Positions 1 to 9,372 of a stretch of DNA of 43,323 nucleotides are shown here, piece by piece. This DNA is from Acidobacteriota bacterium (GTDB taxonomy: Bacteria > Acidobacteriota > Terriglobia > Terriglobales > Acidobacteriaceae): positions 1 through 43,323 of the forward strand of contig JAFATF010000243.1 in the NCBI GenBank assembly GCA_019244045.1, in the 5' to 3' direction. Made by a program: the position numbers and the translations under genes. Numbering within the stretch: the first letter of the stretch is position 1; each line of letters begins with the position of its first letter. The notes below the pieces were generated by a model. The model searched no databases. It was given only the letters and a program-made list of their open reading frames with translations, and was not told the DNA's origin.

Positions 1-245
1 GTAAATCTCGGTCCTTTAGAGTCGCCTAACAATCCCGCGGGGATTTGGAATATGGCGTACCCAATCAAGAAGCTGCTAAAGATCTGTCCCATCTGCAGCT
101 TGGTCATTGATAAAGCTGGCATCATCAATTCCGCAGCGATCGAAATATTCACCCGTTCCAGGTAGCTGACAAAGCTGAACCCAAACAGCATCGTCAGGAT
201 CAGAGAGCGCATCCTTCTGCTATTTGCCGGAATTTTATTAGTCAT
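1..245 (-). CDS. MFS transporter, N-terminal fragment (gene runs off the window)
   Basis: Reading the minus strand from the ATG at 245 gives about 81 residues with no stop before the window edge. The first 15 or so residues are basic and hydrophilic. A membrane helix follows, then a loop with the E-R-V-N-I-S-I-A-A pattern and a second helix ending in the GYAIFQIPAG-L-L-G-D segment. That layout is the one seen in TM1 and TM2 of the anion:cation symporter branch of the major facilitator superfamily (sugar-acid transporters of the hexuronate/glucarate type). The family assignment rests on the N-terminus only, so the substrate cannot be named. A sugar-acid or carbohydrate role would fit the oxidative genes that follow. 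The gene is divergent from the esterase remnant. Confidence 0.7.
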   Translation of the reverse strand, partial: MTNKIPANSRRMRSLILTMLFGFSFVSYLERVNISIAAELMMPALSMTKLQMGQIFSSFLIGYAIFQIPAGLLGDSKGPRF

Positions 246-454
246 TGATCAAGGATGGTGTCCACCGGAGTAGATCGGATCAACTTTACAAGTCTTACGA
301 CCGCAGCTTTTTCGGCGCTGCCATTGTGCGTTAGATTCTTCCCCTCATCCCAGAGAATAAGCATACGCCCAGTGGCTCGATCTGTTCTCCTCGCAAGCTC
401 GCTCATGCCGGAGAGCGTTCAATCGATCGAGAGTTCCTGTGTTCTTCCGTCAGA

Positions 455-946
455 GCTAACGCTGCGCAATACAAAGTTGACGTGAGGCACATCGTCTTGA
501 TTGGTGAATCGGCCGGCGGTCATTTGGTCTCTTACGTGGGGGCCCGCGACGCCGGGCACTCGCGCCTGGCTTCGGTGGTTTCGCTCGACGGCATTCACGA
601 TTTCAACTCCGCCTGCGTGGCCTGGAAGGGTGTGCCTGCGGAGATTCTTCAACTATTCGGTATCCGAGCTGTGCAGGCCGAGACGGCTCCGATCTTGATC
701 AAAGCTTCCCCCTGAAGTACGTCAAGCACGGCATGCAGGCCTATTTTGCTGCATAGTTCAAGAGACGAAGACGTGCGGTACGAGCAGCCCCTGGAAATGT
801 GCGAAAAAATGAAGGCGGCAGGAGCGCATTGCAACCTGATTACCGTGGAAGGCGCTCCTCACGGAATGGACCACTGGGAAAGGCATCCAGAGTTTCTCAG
901 GTATAAGAAGGCTCTTATCGAATGGCTGGACAAGACCCTGAACTAA
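455..946 (+). pseudogene. Decayed alpha/beta-hydrolase (esterase/lipase-like) with two frameshifts
   Basis: The conserved stretch begins near 455 (A-N-A-A-Q-Y-K-V-D), followed by the nucleophile elbow G-E-S-A-G-G-H at about 506-526, typical of BD-FAE/esterase-lipase hydrolases. The frame stops at the TGA at 713-715. Restoring one C in the C-run at about 706-712 continues the protein as P-L-K-Y-V-K-H-G-M-Q. Removing one G near 735 then joins the third piece P-I-L-L-H-S-S-R-D-E-D, which runs to the TAA at 944-946 and carries the Asp and the G-A-P-H-G-M His region of the catalytic triad. The N-terminal half of the domain, including the oxyanion-hole HGGG region, is not recognisable upstream of 455. 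Two frameshifts plus the missing N-terminus indicate a dead gene, although assembly errors in homopolymers are possible. Confidence 0.7.
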
Positions 947-1026
947 GGACAGCTGGCGGCGGCATTCGGCAACGATCGAGCTACGTGCCTGCTCCTCTTC
1001 GTGCTAACCTCTGGGCCTGGGAGGCT

Positions 1027-2373
1027 CTATTGTGGGAGCCCATTTGCCACCACGTCGACTCGCAAAGTAACTGAACCGATCTTTTGCCCACCACTCTCCC
1101 CAGTCCAACTCAGATTCTGCCACGTGCCCTTGTGTGCTGCCGACGAGGTGATCGTCAGTTGAAGGGGATAGGAGCCATGGGCGGCAATCGTGTACAACGT
1201 TGCCTCTGGTTTTTGGCTCCATCCCGCCGGCAATGCTGCACGCAGATTCACCTCTTTGGTCAAATCCGTATCATTTCGGATGACAAGCGGTACCCACAAC
1301 GACTCTCCCGGCGCAACCTGCGCCTCGGGCGCATACAAATAGGCCAGGTGCTCAATGTTATGAGCACGCCAGAATAATCCATAGAACGCCCATGGCCCCC
1401 CCAGCTCGAGCGTGAGCGCCGCTGGCAGAGGCTCATAGCCGCGTGCACGCGCATAGGGAAGCGGATTGCTGGTGACACCCTCGAAGACATCTCCGGTCTG
1501 AGCACCACCCACCAGCGATTTGCCCAAGACGAAGCGGACCGGCATCTCGCTGAATTCGGTGAGCTGCGCGTCGGTGAAATCGTTTTGCGTTTTGTAGTAG
1601 CTCCAGGCTTCAGCTGCTACCCGGGAATAAGGGACTTTGCGCGAAGGCGAAATATCGTTGGTGAGATATTCCGGCCCTTTGCCTTTCAGGAACTCCAAGT
1701 GGATGGCGTCAGTTACGTAGTAAATCTTCTTGGGTTGCCAGGGACGGAGACCCTCGCCATAGTTGCTGATGCTGAGGCGATTGCGTGGAGCTTCGACTTG
1801 CTCAGGAAAAGCCATCGGATTGGCTGCTAGATCGAACGCTTCGGTTGCCAGCACTCCAGCACCCTGATGATCTTCATGGTTCTCGCCGACAACATAGTCC
1901 GGAAGCCATGTAATGACCACTTCGGGACGGGTTATGCGAACTAGCCGAACGACTTCATCCAAGGCCTTGCCGTGTCCCCAGGCTTCCAAAGAGTGGAGCA
2001 CATCGGAACCCGGTGTATCCGACCCCTGCAGAAACCAGGCATTGGTGATGCCGTAGGATGCCAGTGAGTGGCGCGCCTCCATCTCGCGAATATCAGCGAG
2101 AGCATTTGACTGCTCCGGCCCGGCTGCATTTCCTCCGGAGTTTCCCCGGGTGGTGTAGACGACGGCAACCCGCTTGTGCTGCTGCTCAATCAACTTGGCT
2201 ATGTAGGCGGCCACTTCGATGTCGTCATCGGGATGTCCGACGACTTCGAGAATGTCCACCTTGTAGCGCCCGTCAGGCTCGGGATTGGGGGGAGCTTGCT
2301 GAGCTTGGGAGTTTCCTATCGCGATCAGCGACATGAGCAGAACAATACGCATGGCAACAATCAATTCATGCAT
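1027..2373 (-). CDS. PIG-L/LmbE family deacetylase, secreted
   Basis: A metal-dependent de-N-acetylase of the PIG-L/LmbE fold. The zinc-binding signature is complete: H-P-D-D at residues 47-50 and H-E-D-H at 166-169. A hydrophobic signal peptide follows the internal Met at 2352 and ends in an A-Q-A-Q-like site, so the protein should be exported. Start at 2373 or 2352 is unresolved: a GAGAGG sequence directly abuts the first ATG, while the second gives a cleaner signal peptide. Beyond residue 330 there is an extra beta-rich domain (A-P-G-E-S-L-W-V-P-L) resembling the NEW3/NPCBM-associated Ig-like fold, unusual in small LmbE enzymes. It is the last gene of the minus-strand run after the TonB receptor. 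The family removes N-acetyl groups from GlcNAc-type sugars; the substrate here is unknown. Confidence 0.85.
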   Translation of the reverse strand: MHELIVAMRIVLLMSLIAIGNSQAQQAPPNPEPDGRYKVDILEVVGHPDDDIEVAAYIAKLIEQQHKRVAVVYTTRGNSGGNAAGPEQSNALADIREMEARHSLASYGITNAWFLQGSDTPGSDVLHSLEAWGHGKALDEVVRLVRITRPEVVITWLPDYVVGENHEDHQGAGVLATEAFDLAANPMAFPEQVEAPRNRLSISNYGEGLRPWQPKKIYYVTDAIHLEFLKGKGPEYLTNDISPSRKVPYSRVAAEAWSYYKTQNDFTDAQLTEFSEMPVRFVLGKSLVGGAQTGDVFEGVTSNPLPYARARGYEPLPAALTLELGGPWAFYGLFWRAHNIEHLAYLYAPEAQVAPGESLWVPLVIRNDTDLTKEVNLRAALPAGWSQKPEATLYTIAAHGSYPLQLTITSSAAHKGTWQNLSWTGESGGQKIGSVTLRVDVVANGLPQ

Positions 2374-2477
2374 CCTCTCTTCACCACCAAAGGACCAAGG
2401 AGCACACGAGACTTAGCCGCACGCCGCTGTGCCACGTTCTGGTGGTGAACGCTTAAATCGTATGAAGGACGATTCAA

Positions 2478-2504
2478 ACCAGCCGGATTTAGGCTCCGGC
2501 TGGT
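2478..2504 (-). terminator. Hairpin 8 nt after the TonB receptor gene
   Basis: A perfect inverted repeat with 10-bp arms (ACCAGCCGGA and its complement) and a 7-nt loop starts 8 nt beyond the receptor stop codon at 2512. Only three T residues follow on the minus strand, so it is a weak intrinsic terminator or an RNA-stabilising end. On the plus strand it is followed by a T-rich tract, but no gene feeds it from that side. Confidence 0.5.
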
Positions 2505-2511
2505 CTGATTT

Positions 2512-5500
2512 TTAGAAACGGAAGTGTAATCCAAACTGCATCTGGCGCATGGCTGTCGCAGCCGTGATCTGTCCGGCCCCTGAGACATCTACCGTAGGAT
2601 TGGGATTGGCCAGGTTTACGTGATTCGTAGCGTTGTAGGTTTCCCACTTGAATTCGAGAGTCTTGCCCTCGGCTACGGTAAATACTTTGCCCAGCGACAC
2701 GTCGAAGTTGTAAAGCCCGGGGCCGCGAAAGGAGTTGTGGCGAACATCGCCATTTCGTCCGATTCCCTGGGGCGCCGTAAAGGCGGCGGGATTAAACCAA
2801 AGGTTGGCACTTGGATTAGGAACACTGGGGTTGCCAATCAGATCGGGGCGGTCCTGGTTTAAGTCTGCAAATACCAAGGGCGCATTCGAAACATTGGGCG
2901 TGAAGGGTAGGCCTGATTCGACCGTAGTGATGCCGCTCAGATCCCAGCCCCCCAGCAACGCAGCAACCACTCCGCTCGTCTCGCCGCCCCAGTGGCGACT
3001 GCGACCAAAGGGCAACTCCCACACATAGCTGACGGTCAGCGTGTGCGTGCGGTCGTAGTTCGCAGGACCGTGGTCCTGCCACCAATCGAGGTTGTTTGCG
3101 AAAGCACTGCCGGTTTCTGTGTTAGCCATGGCCTTGCCATACGTGTAAGTAAGCAGGAAGTCCAAGCCACGGCTGGCGCGCTTCTGCACTTTGATCTGCA
3201 TCGCATTGTAGCTGGAATTGTCGCAATTACAGGTCTGGTAGATGGGCTGCGTCAATCCGAACAGCTGGAAGAAGTGCCGGCGCAAGTTCCAATCGCTGCA
3301 GGTTCCGTCGGCCATGCAATTGGGATCGAGGGCAGCCTGATTCACATTTGGATTGACGAACAGGTGGCGCCCCACATTGCCGACGTAACCAATTTCTGCC
3401 GTGAGCGTCGGAGTGAACTCGTGTTGAATGCTCAAATTCCAAGAATCGGCGAGCGGGATACGGTAGGAACTCGGTGGATTGAAGAAATAAGAAACGCTGA
3501 GGCCGTCAGGTAGCGGGTAACGTCCGTTACTGCCGATCGGTGGATTGGTCGGGACGGGCGGACCCGATAAGAGGCTGAACACCGGCGTGTAACCGTTGGG
3601 AGAGTTGATCGATTGGGGATTGGTGATGGGCGGATCATAATCGGGCGCCTGGCCGAAAACCGCGCCCAGACCCGCAGGTGTGAAGCTGCGACCATAGCCG
3701 GCACGCACCACGGTGCGCTGCGTGGCCTGATAGGCAATGCCAAGCCGCGGAGCAAAACCCAAGTTGTACGGCTTAACCCCCATATTCAGCGGGACAGAAC
3801 CAACACCGGCCACCAGGACCTCGCCCGTATTAGGATCGAAACTGCCGGCTCCCCCCGGGCTGGCGGCCGTCTGGGGCAGGTAATTTTCATAACGCAAGCC
3901 GTAATTGAGAGTCAGCTTGTGCGTGACACGCCAGGCATCCTGTCCGTAAAAGAAAAGCCGGGTTTGGCGCAAGCCCGGATGGAAGCCGATCCCCGTAAAG
4001 TAACGCGCAAAGGTGCCGGGTTCGGCGAGCAGGAATGCAGCCAATCCTGATCCGGTTGTCACGCTCCCGCCGGTCGCGGCGTCAATATCGGAACTGCCGG
4101 TCACACTATCGAAGAAGTTGATTTCACCCGAGCGATGTGAGTCGCTGGGAATGCGTTGCTGCTGCGCCCGACGGATGTCGGCCCCCCAGGCGATGGTGTG
4201 ATTGCCCTTTGTCTTTGTCCAGTTGTTAACCCATTGAAAGTGATTCTCCGTCTCCTTCAGAGGACAATTGCACTGGTTTATCCCAAGCGCGTAACCGAAG
4301 TTAAACCCGCCATTGCCATTAACGTAGAACGCCGGCATGCCGCTGGTTTCGACGCTGCCCAAATTCAGGCCCGGGAAACCCGCGTCAGCCGCCGGGGCAC
4401 TACCAACCCCGTTCGGCTGCACGCGAATCCGATAACGATAAATACCAAAACGAAAGTCGCTGATAAGGCTGGGATTGAAGGTGTAGGTCGTGCCCAAGGC
4501 GAGACTTTGGTTTCGGTCGAGCGAACTGCCGGCGAAGAAGATTCCATTCAGGCTAGGTCCACCTGCCTCGGAGCCATAAGCGCCCGGCGCCGAGAGTGTG
4601 AAATCGGCAATCGTGTAGCGGCCGAACAAGTGCATCTTCTCCGAATAGTTGTAATCGATACGCCCGTCGACTTGGTCACTGTCATAATGCTCGCTGCCGC
4701 TGCCAATATAGTTGTTGAATATTGCTCCCGCGTTGGTGTTCGGCATCGGAAGGAATTTCAGGATGTTGGTCACCGCCGCGGGAACGGGAATGACGTTGGG
4801 CTGGCCATTGGTGGTGATAGCGGCGCGGTTGGCCCCGGAGGAATCGCCCGAACTGGGATCGAAGATCATGCCTCCCTGCGCCGGGATCAGGCCCCCTTCG
4901 GTGGTGGGCACCATCCAGGGGCTGGCGCAAGGGGTGGCTGAAGTCGAGCCGTCGCTGCAAATGAAATTTCCTAACAACCCCCGCAAGTCACCAGCGCGCT
5001 CGCTCGCGGTTGGTACGGTCGCAATCGTCGAGGCTGCCCGCCGACGGCGGGTAGCCTGGTAATCGCCGAAGAAGAATAGCTTATCTTTCTTGATTGGACC
5101 GCCCACCGAGCCGCCAAACTGATTCCAGCGCAACGGTAGATTTAAGCCGGAGAAGCGGTCATTGGCATTAAATTTGTCGTTGCGCACAAATTCAAACGCC
5201 GAGCCGTGAAAACTGTTGCTGCCGGACTTGGTCGTGGCTTGCAGAAGAGCGCCGGCGACAGAGCCAAACTGTGCGTCGTAGTCGCTGGTGGTGACCTTAA
5301 ACTCCTCGAGTGAATCTATGTTGGGGTTGATTACCGCAATACCCAAAATGGCGCTCTCGTTCTCCGTGCCATCCAACAGAAACCCATTAGCGGTGAACTG
5401 CTGTCCGTTGACGTCGATCTGGTAACCCGCCTGAGGATTTTCGGCGGCGGCATGGTTCCAATCGTTGATCTGCGTTCCCGGCGTGATCAGCAGAGTCTGG

Positions 5501-5961
5501 GTGAGATTGCGGTTGAGAATGGGGAGTTCCTCGAGCTCGTTGGTGGTAAGCGTCGTGCTGACATCGGCTCGGTCTACTTTGAGCAACGGCGTCTCGGCGG
5601 TTACCGTGACTTGCGTGCTCTCGCCTTGAACTCCGAGACGCGCGTCCACACGCGTGGAGGAGTCGATCTGGACTATAGCCGTGGTTTCGAAGGGGCTGAA
5701 GCCCGCCGCGGTCACATCGACCTTGTATCGTCCGGCAAGCAGGTGCGTCTGCTCATAATTTCCGCTCGTATTGGCGGTGGTCCTGTAGCTGACGCCACGG
5801 TCAAGATCGCTGATCTTCACTTGTGCATTGGGCACCGCAGCACCGCTCGGATCATTCACGGTACCCACGATATTGCCATAGACTGCCTGGCCGACCGCAA
5901 ACTGGCACAACAGCATGGATAGGACAACAACACTGATCTTGAACCTGAGCACGTCTCTCAT
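2512..5961 (-). CDS. Oar-like TonB-dependent outer-membrane receptor
   Basis: 1149 residues with an N-terminal signal peptide (hydrophobic core V-V-V-L-S-M-L-L, cleavage near V-G-Q-A). Residues 28-110 form a carboxypeptidase-regulatory-like Ig domain (G-N-I-V-G-T-V-N-D-P-S-G-A-A-V-P-N-A). A plug domain follows (residues 120-260, with the A-T-T-K-S-G-S-N motif) and then a long beta-barrel ending in the aromatic strand H-F-R-F. This layout is characteristic of the large receptor families expanded in Acidobacteriota, related to Myxococcus Oar and to SusC-like importers. It probably takes up an oligosaccharide or glycoside across the outer membrane, using TonB-ExbBD encoded elsewhere. No SusD partner is present. 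It sits 115 nt after the PQQ dehydrogenase gene, with its own promoter-like sequence and its own 3' hairpin. Confidence 0.92.
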   Translation of the reverse strand: MRDVLRFKISVVVLSMLLCQFAVGQAVYGNIVGTVNDPSGAAVPNAQVKISDLDRGVSYRTTANTSGNYEQTHLLAGRYKVDVTAAGFSPFETTAIVQIDSSTRVDARLGVQGESTQVTVTAETPLLKVDRADVSTTLTTNELEELPILNRNLTQTLLITPGTQINDWNHAAAENPQAGYQIDVNGQQFTANGFLLDGTENESAILGIAVINPNIDSLEEFKVTTSDYDAQFGSVAGALLQATTKSGSNSFHGSAFEFVRNDKFNANDRFSGLNLPLRWNQFGGSVGGPIKKDKLFFFGDYQATRRRRAASTIATVPTASERAGDLRGLLGNFICSDGSTSATPCASPWMVPTTEGGLIPAQGGMIFDPSSGDSSGANRAAITTNGQPNVIPVPAAVTNILKFLPMPNTNAGAIFNNYIGSGSEHYDSDQVDGRIDYNYSEKMHLFGRYTIADFTLSAPGAYGSEAGGPSLNGIFFAGSSLDRNQSLALGTTYTFNPSLISDFRFGIYRYRIRVQPNGVGSAPAADAGFPGLNLGSVETSGMPAFYVNGNGGFNFGYALGINQCNCPLKETENHFQWVNNWTKTKGNHTIAWGADIRRAQQQRIPSDSHRSGEINFFDSVTGSSDIDAATGGSVTTGSGLAAFLLAEPGTFARYFTGIGFHPGLRQTRLFFYGQDAWRVTHKLTLNYGLRYENYLPQTAASPGGAGSFDPNTGEVLVAGVGSVPLNMGVKPYNLGFAPRLGIAYQATQRTVVRAGYGRSFTPAGLGAVFGQAPDYDPPITNPQSINSPNGYTPVFSLLSGPPVPTNPPIGSNGRYPLPDGLSVSYFFNPPSSYRIPLADSWNLSIQHEFTPTLTAEIGYVGNVGRHLFVNPNVNQAALDPNCMADGTCSDWNLRRHFFQLFGLTQPIYQTCNCDNSSYNAMQIKVQKRASRGLDFLLTYTYGKAMANTETGSAFANNLDWWQDHGPANYDRTHTLTVSYVWELPFGRSRHWGGETSGVVAALLGGWDLSGITTVESGLPFTPNVSNAPLVFADLNQDRPDLIGNPSVPNPSANLWFNPAAFTAPQGIGRNGDVRHNSFRGPGLYNFDVSLGKVFTVAEGKTLEFKWETYNATNHVNLANPNPTVDVSGAGQITAATAMRQMQFGLHFRF

Positions 5962-6024
5962 AAGCCCCCTCGGCGCGATAACCCGGAAATGTCGAATGAT
6001 CTTGGCTGTTCCTGGAAGCGTGCC

Positions 6025-6053
6025 ATTGTGCTTCTCTTCGCGAAGCAGGTCAA
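6025..6053 (-). promoter_or_regulatory. Sigma70-like promoter for the TonB receptor
   Basis: On the minus strand TTGACC (6053-6048) is followed by a 17-nt spacer and CACAAT (6030-6025). Both hexamers match the consensus in at least four of six positions. It lies about 64 nt ahead of the receptor ATG at 5961, leaving a leader of roughly 57 nt. Confidence 0.4.
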
Positions 6054-6076
6054 GCGAATCTTCGTATGCGATTGGG

Positions 6077-8212
6077 TTACTTCCGAGGCGCTCGGAAGTT
6101 AGCTTTGTTCGCTAACGCAAATGCCAGGTAAACACCGCCGGAACCGAACTTGGGGTCTTTTCCACCACCCGCCGCAATGACGACATATTGTCGGCCGTTT
6201 ATCGCATAGGTCGCAGGAGTAGCATTACCGGCGAAGGGGAGGGTAGTTTCCCATAACAGCTCGCCCGTGTCCTTATCGAAGGCCCGGAATTTTCGGTCGA
6301 AGTTAGTCGCCCCGATAAAGAGCAGGCCACCGGCGGTAACAATTGGACCGCCGTAATTTTCCGAGCCCGTGTTCTTCATGCCCAGGGCAGCCAGGGAGGG
6401 ATATTCTCCCAGGTTGATTTTCCACTTGTATTCACCGCTGTTGAGATCGATGGCATTGAGCGTTCCCCAGGGAGGGCCAATCGGTGGATATCCCTCGGGG
6501 TCGAGAAATCGGCGATAGCCGGTGAGCCGGTACTTCATGCCGGCCGGCCGCGGCTCGGAACTGGAGAGTTCCTTATTCTCGCCCGTGAGCAGGAAATTGA
6601 CCAGGCCATTCAGTTGGTCTTCGTATAAATTCGGGAACGCGGGCATTCTGCCCTTGCCCGTTTTGATTGTCAACGTAATGTCCGCCGGGCTGAGTCGATC
6701 GCCCACTCCGGCTAAGGCGGGAATCTCCGGCGGGGAGCCCGCCATGGTTTCGCCGTGGCACACCGCACACTGGCTCATGTAGATGGCGCGCGCCCCATGC
6801 TCGCCCTTGTCTTCGAACAGCGACGCGGTCCAGGCCATCTCGTTTGAGTTAACGTAAAGGATGCCAGTTTCCGGATCGATCGCAGGCCCCCCCCATTCGG
6901 CTCCCCCGTCAAAGCCGGGAAAGACCAGCGTTTCTTTTCCCACGAGAAAGGGTACAAATTGACCTTCGTTGCGCAGATTGCGGAACTGTTCGAGAGCCCA
7001 CCGATGCGCTTCGGGCGTGCGATTGGTCAGCTCATTCTCGCTGATCGACTGCCGCGCATAGGGAGCAGGTTTGGTCGGAAGTCCCTGTTCTTCGGCGGTC
7101 TGTTCCCCCGGCAGTTCGCTATGCGGATACCTGCGGTAGGCGATCGGAAACAGTGGCTGGCCTGTGACGCGGTCGAACAGGAAAACAAAACCCTGCTTGC
7201 TGGTCTGGGCAACGCCGTCTATGTACTGCCCTTCATGCTTGATGGTCAGCAGTGCAGGGGCCGAAGGGAAATCCCGGTCCCAGAGGTCATGTCGCACCGC
7301 CTGGAAGTGCCAGATGCGTTGCCCGGTCTCGGCATTGAGCGCGATTAGACAATTGGCAAACAGATTGTCCCCAATGCGATCAGCTCCGTAAAAATCAAAT
7401 GCCGCCGAGCCCGTTGGCACGTAGACGATGCCGCGCTTCACATCGAGACTCATTCCCGCCCAGTTGTTGGCGGCTCCGCTCGTCTTCCAAGCGTCCTTGG
7501 GCCAGGTGTCATAACCAAATTCGCCGGGGTGGGGAATGGTGTGAAAGGACCAGCGCAGTCTTCCGGTGCGCACATCATAAGCCCGGATATCGCCAGGCGG
7601 CGCGGGCAGCGTTTCCGGATTTCGGCCGCCCACAATAATAAAATCCTTGTAGACAATGCCCGGGCTGGTTAAGGCAATCGATTGCCAACGAGGCTCACGG
7701 CCAAGATCCTCTTGCAGGTCTACCCGCCCGTCTTTACCAAACGATGCGATCGGTTTTCCTGTCGTCGCATCCAATGCATAAAGGAAGTTCATGATTCCCA
7801 CCAAGATTCTCTTTTCTGCACCATCGGACCAGTAAGCTAACCCCCGGTCCGGTTGCATGCCCTTGATGGCGGAATCGAAAGTCCACAAAGGCTCGCCAGT
7901 TGCGGCATCCAATGCGAATATCTTCTGGGTGGGGCTGATGGCGTAGAGTTTTCCGCCTACAATGAGCGGGCTGGTCTGCAGACCACCTTTTTCGCCGGTG
8001 TCAAATGTCCACGCCACCTCCAGCTGCTTGACGTTGCTGCGATTAATCTGGGCCAGTGGCGAATAGTGATCGTTGTCGGGTGCTCCTCCCCAGACGGGCC
8101 AATCCTGGTCAGCGGCCGGCGCAGATTCCTGATGCTGAGCGCGCGTTGCAATGATGGGCACCATGGCGAGCGCACAAGCAAGAAGTAGAATGTGAAAAAT
8201 CGACGGACGCAT
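6077..8212 (-). CDS. PQQ-dependent quinoprotein dehydrogenase with internal cytochrome c motif
   Basis: About 711 residues if started at the ATG at 8212, which places a clean signal peptide (M-R-P-S-I-F-H-I-L-L-L-A-C-A-L-A) first; an upstream in-frame start at 8278 would add 22 basic residues in front of it. The mature N-terminus has D-W-P-V-W-G-G and N-D-H-Y-S-P-L, followed by repeated W-motif blades (L-D-A-A-T-G-E-P-L-W), as in membrane or periplasmic glucose/quinate-type PQQ dehydrogenases. A C-A-V-C-H haem-binding motif lies at residues 482-486, inside the propeller rather than at an end. The axial Met could be in the R-M-P-A-F segment that follows. The enzyme would oxidise an alcohol or aldose in the periplasm and pass electrons to its own haem. 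The substrate is not predictable. A palindrome at 6079-6099 overlaps the last codons. Confidence 0.88.
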   Translation of the reverse strand: MRPSIFHILLLACALAMVPIIATRAQHQESAPAADQDWPVWGGAPDNDHYSPLAQINRSNVKQLEVAWTFDTGEKGGLQTSPLIVGGKLYAISPTQKIFALDAATGEPLWTFDSAIKGMQPDRGLAYWSDGAEKRILVGIMNFLYALDATTGKPIASFGKDGRVDLQEDLGREPRWQSIALTSPGIVYKDFIIVGGRNPETLPAPPGDIRAYDVRTGRLRWSFHTIPHPGEFGYDTWPKDAWKTSGAANNWAGMSLDVKRGIVYVPTGSAAFDFYGADRIGDNLFANCLIALNAETGQRIWHFQAVRHDLWDRDFPSAPALLTIKHEGQYIDGVAQTSKQGFVFLFDRVTGQPLFPIAYRRYPHSELPGEQTAEEQGLPTKPAPYARQSISENELTNRTPEAHRWALEQFRNLRNEGQFVPFLVGKETLVFPGFDGGAEWGGPAIDPETGILYVNSNEMAWTASLFEDKGEHGARAIYMSQCAVCHGETMAGSPPEIPALAGVGDRLSPADITLTIKTGKGRMPAFPNLYEDQLNGLVNFLLTGENKELSSSEPRPAGMKYRLTGYRRFLDPEGYPPIGPPWGTLNAIDLNSGEYKWKINLGEYPSLAALGMKNTGSENYGGPIVTAGGLLFIGATNFDRKFRAFDKDTGELLWETTLPFAGNATPATYAINGRQYVVIAAGGGKDPKFGSGGVYLAFALANKANFRAPRK
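6079..6099 (-). terminator. Hairpin overlapping the 3' end of the PQQ dehydrogenase gene
   Basis: Perfect 9-bp arms (ACTTCCGAG and its complement) with a 3-nt loop, located within the final codons of the gene. No T-tract follows, so it may act as mRNA 3'-end protection or partial attenuation between the dehydrogenase and receptor genes rather than as a true terminator. Confidence 0.3.
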
Positions 8213-8439
8213 CGGCCATACTTTAAACCAGAAACTCAAGGGGCGCCTTCTTTTTTGAACCTGTTGCCGCTGCAACAAAGCTTTGCAGCAGGCAAATTCC
8301 GTGACCCGAGGCGCGGCGGCGCCGCTCTCCGAGCGCGGTACGATAGAGAAGCGCCAAACGCGGGCCGCGCCTCATCCTGTTCGTGCTTAAGCGGCCAGAG
8401 AACATTGGGTTTAGCATGAATGCAAACGGGCGCGGATGG

Positions 8440-9372
8440 CTAGAATCCCTGCGCCTTTAGGCGAGGCGGGATGTCATGGAATCCAGGGGCCGCTCGCGTG
8501 AGATTCGGATCGAGTGAGGCCTTGACAGCGCCGATCGTCCATCGAATACCGCCGCCCAGAAGAGCCAGGAAGAAGCTGTTCGACCAGTTCTCTGGCCGAT
8601 CCCCGATTGCGGTATAGAAAACACGTCCTTTGCCCTCCCTACGCAGCCATGTGATCGGGTAAAGTGCGCGTTCATATGGCTCACCCTTGAGCCCTTTTGT
8701 ATCAAGGGTCAGGATGACGTGCAGATCAGTTCTGAAATCCTTGAGCGAGTACCACTCGTCGGTCAAGCCGACGGGAGAGGAAACGCCTTCAAGGCCAGGA
8801 AATTGTGGATCATTAATGATCAGGTTCGCTGTCTGCAGGCGCGGCGTGCTGCCGTGCGTAATGAACTCGCCGCCTAGCATTCGGATATAAGGATCGGACT
8901 GTTCACCATGCGCGAGGTAGCGATTCGAGTTGTCTGGGGGATCTGGTTGGGTGTGAAAAGTATCGGCTGCAGCATGGATACCGACGAATCCGGTTCCCCC
9001 GCGAACAGCTTCGAGCAGTGACTGCTTGCCCGGCCGCGAGATGGGCGGGTTCTGGTCGTTTCCGGGGATGGTTAAATCTCCGGTGGTAAAGAACAGTATC
9101 GCGGCATACTCGCTGAGCTCCTTCGCATCGAAGATCCGTCCGTCCTTGGTCGCAGATACGTGAAAACCGTGCCGCTTGCCGAGCGATGTAACTGCTTGCT
9201 CCACAATGCTGGGCTTGGCGCCAATCCTCTTTACGACATCGTGCTCGAAGCCAGAAGACTTGGTGAACACGAGAACCGATTTCCCGGTTATCGAATGCAA
9301 AGCTCTGGGAAGTCCCATGGTTGCCAGAGTCATGGCTGCGCAGCGGACAAAGTCACGGCGCTCGAGATACGT
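8440..9372 (-). CDS. ThuA-like (class I glutamine amidotransferase-like fold) protein, probably Tat-exported
   Basis: The body matches the ThuA domain: S-V-L-V-F-T-K at the first strand, A-I-L-F-F-T-T-G-D-L at the second, G-F-V-G-I-H-A-A-A-D-T-F, the G-G-E-F-I-T-H-G loop, and the conserved R-V-F-Y-T-A-I-G-D-R near the C-terminus. ThuA proteins occur in trehalose and sugar-use loci and often beside oxidoreductases; their chemistry is poorly defined. The first ATG (9333) leaves no signal sequence. Thirteen codons upstream, in frame, lie L-E-R-R-D-F-V-R-C, a Tat twin-arginine motif, and an ACG at 9372-9370 placed 5 nt after a strong GGGAGG. I take ACG (mutated or rare start) as the likely initiation point. 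The gene starts 23 nt after the GMC stop, so the three genes form one operon. Confidence 0.8.
   Translation of the reverse strand, partial: TYLERRDFVRCAAMTLATMGLPRALHSITGKSVLVFTKSSGFEHDVVKRIGAKPSIVEQAVTSLGKRHGFHVSATKDGRIFDAKELSEYAAILFFTTGDLTIPGNDQNPPISRPGKQSLLEAVRGGTGFVGIHAAADTFHTQPDPPDNSNRYLAHGEQSDPYIRMLGGEFITHGSTPRLQTANLIINDPQFPGLEGVSSPVGLTDEWYSLKDFRTDLHVILTLDTKGLKGEPYERALYPITWLRREGKGRVFYTAIGDRPENWSNSFFLALLGGGIRWTIGAVKASLDPNLTRAAPGFHDIPPRLKAQGF

Noticed and set aside
8258-8290. GCTGCAA / TTGCAGC inverted repeat upstream of the PQQ dehydrogenase gene
   Set aside because: Only 7-bp arms, no link to promoter elements and no T-tract; likely chance in this GC-rich region.
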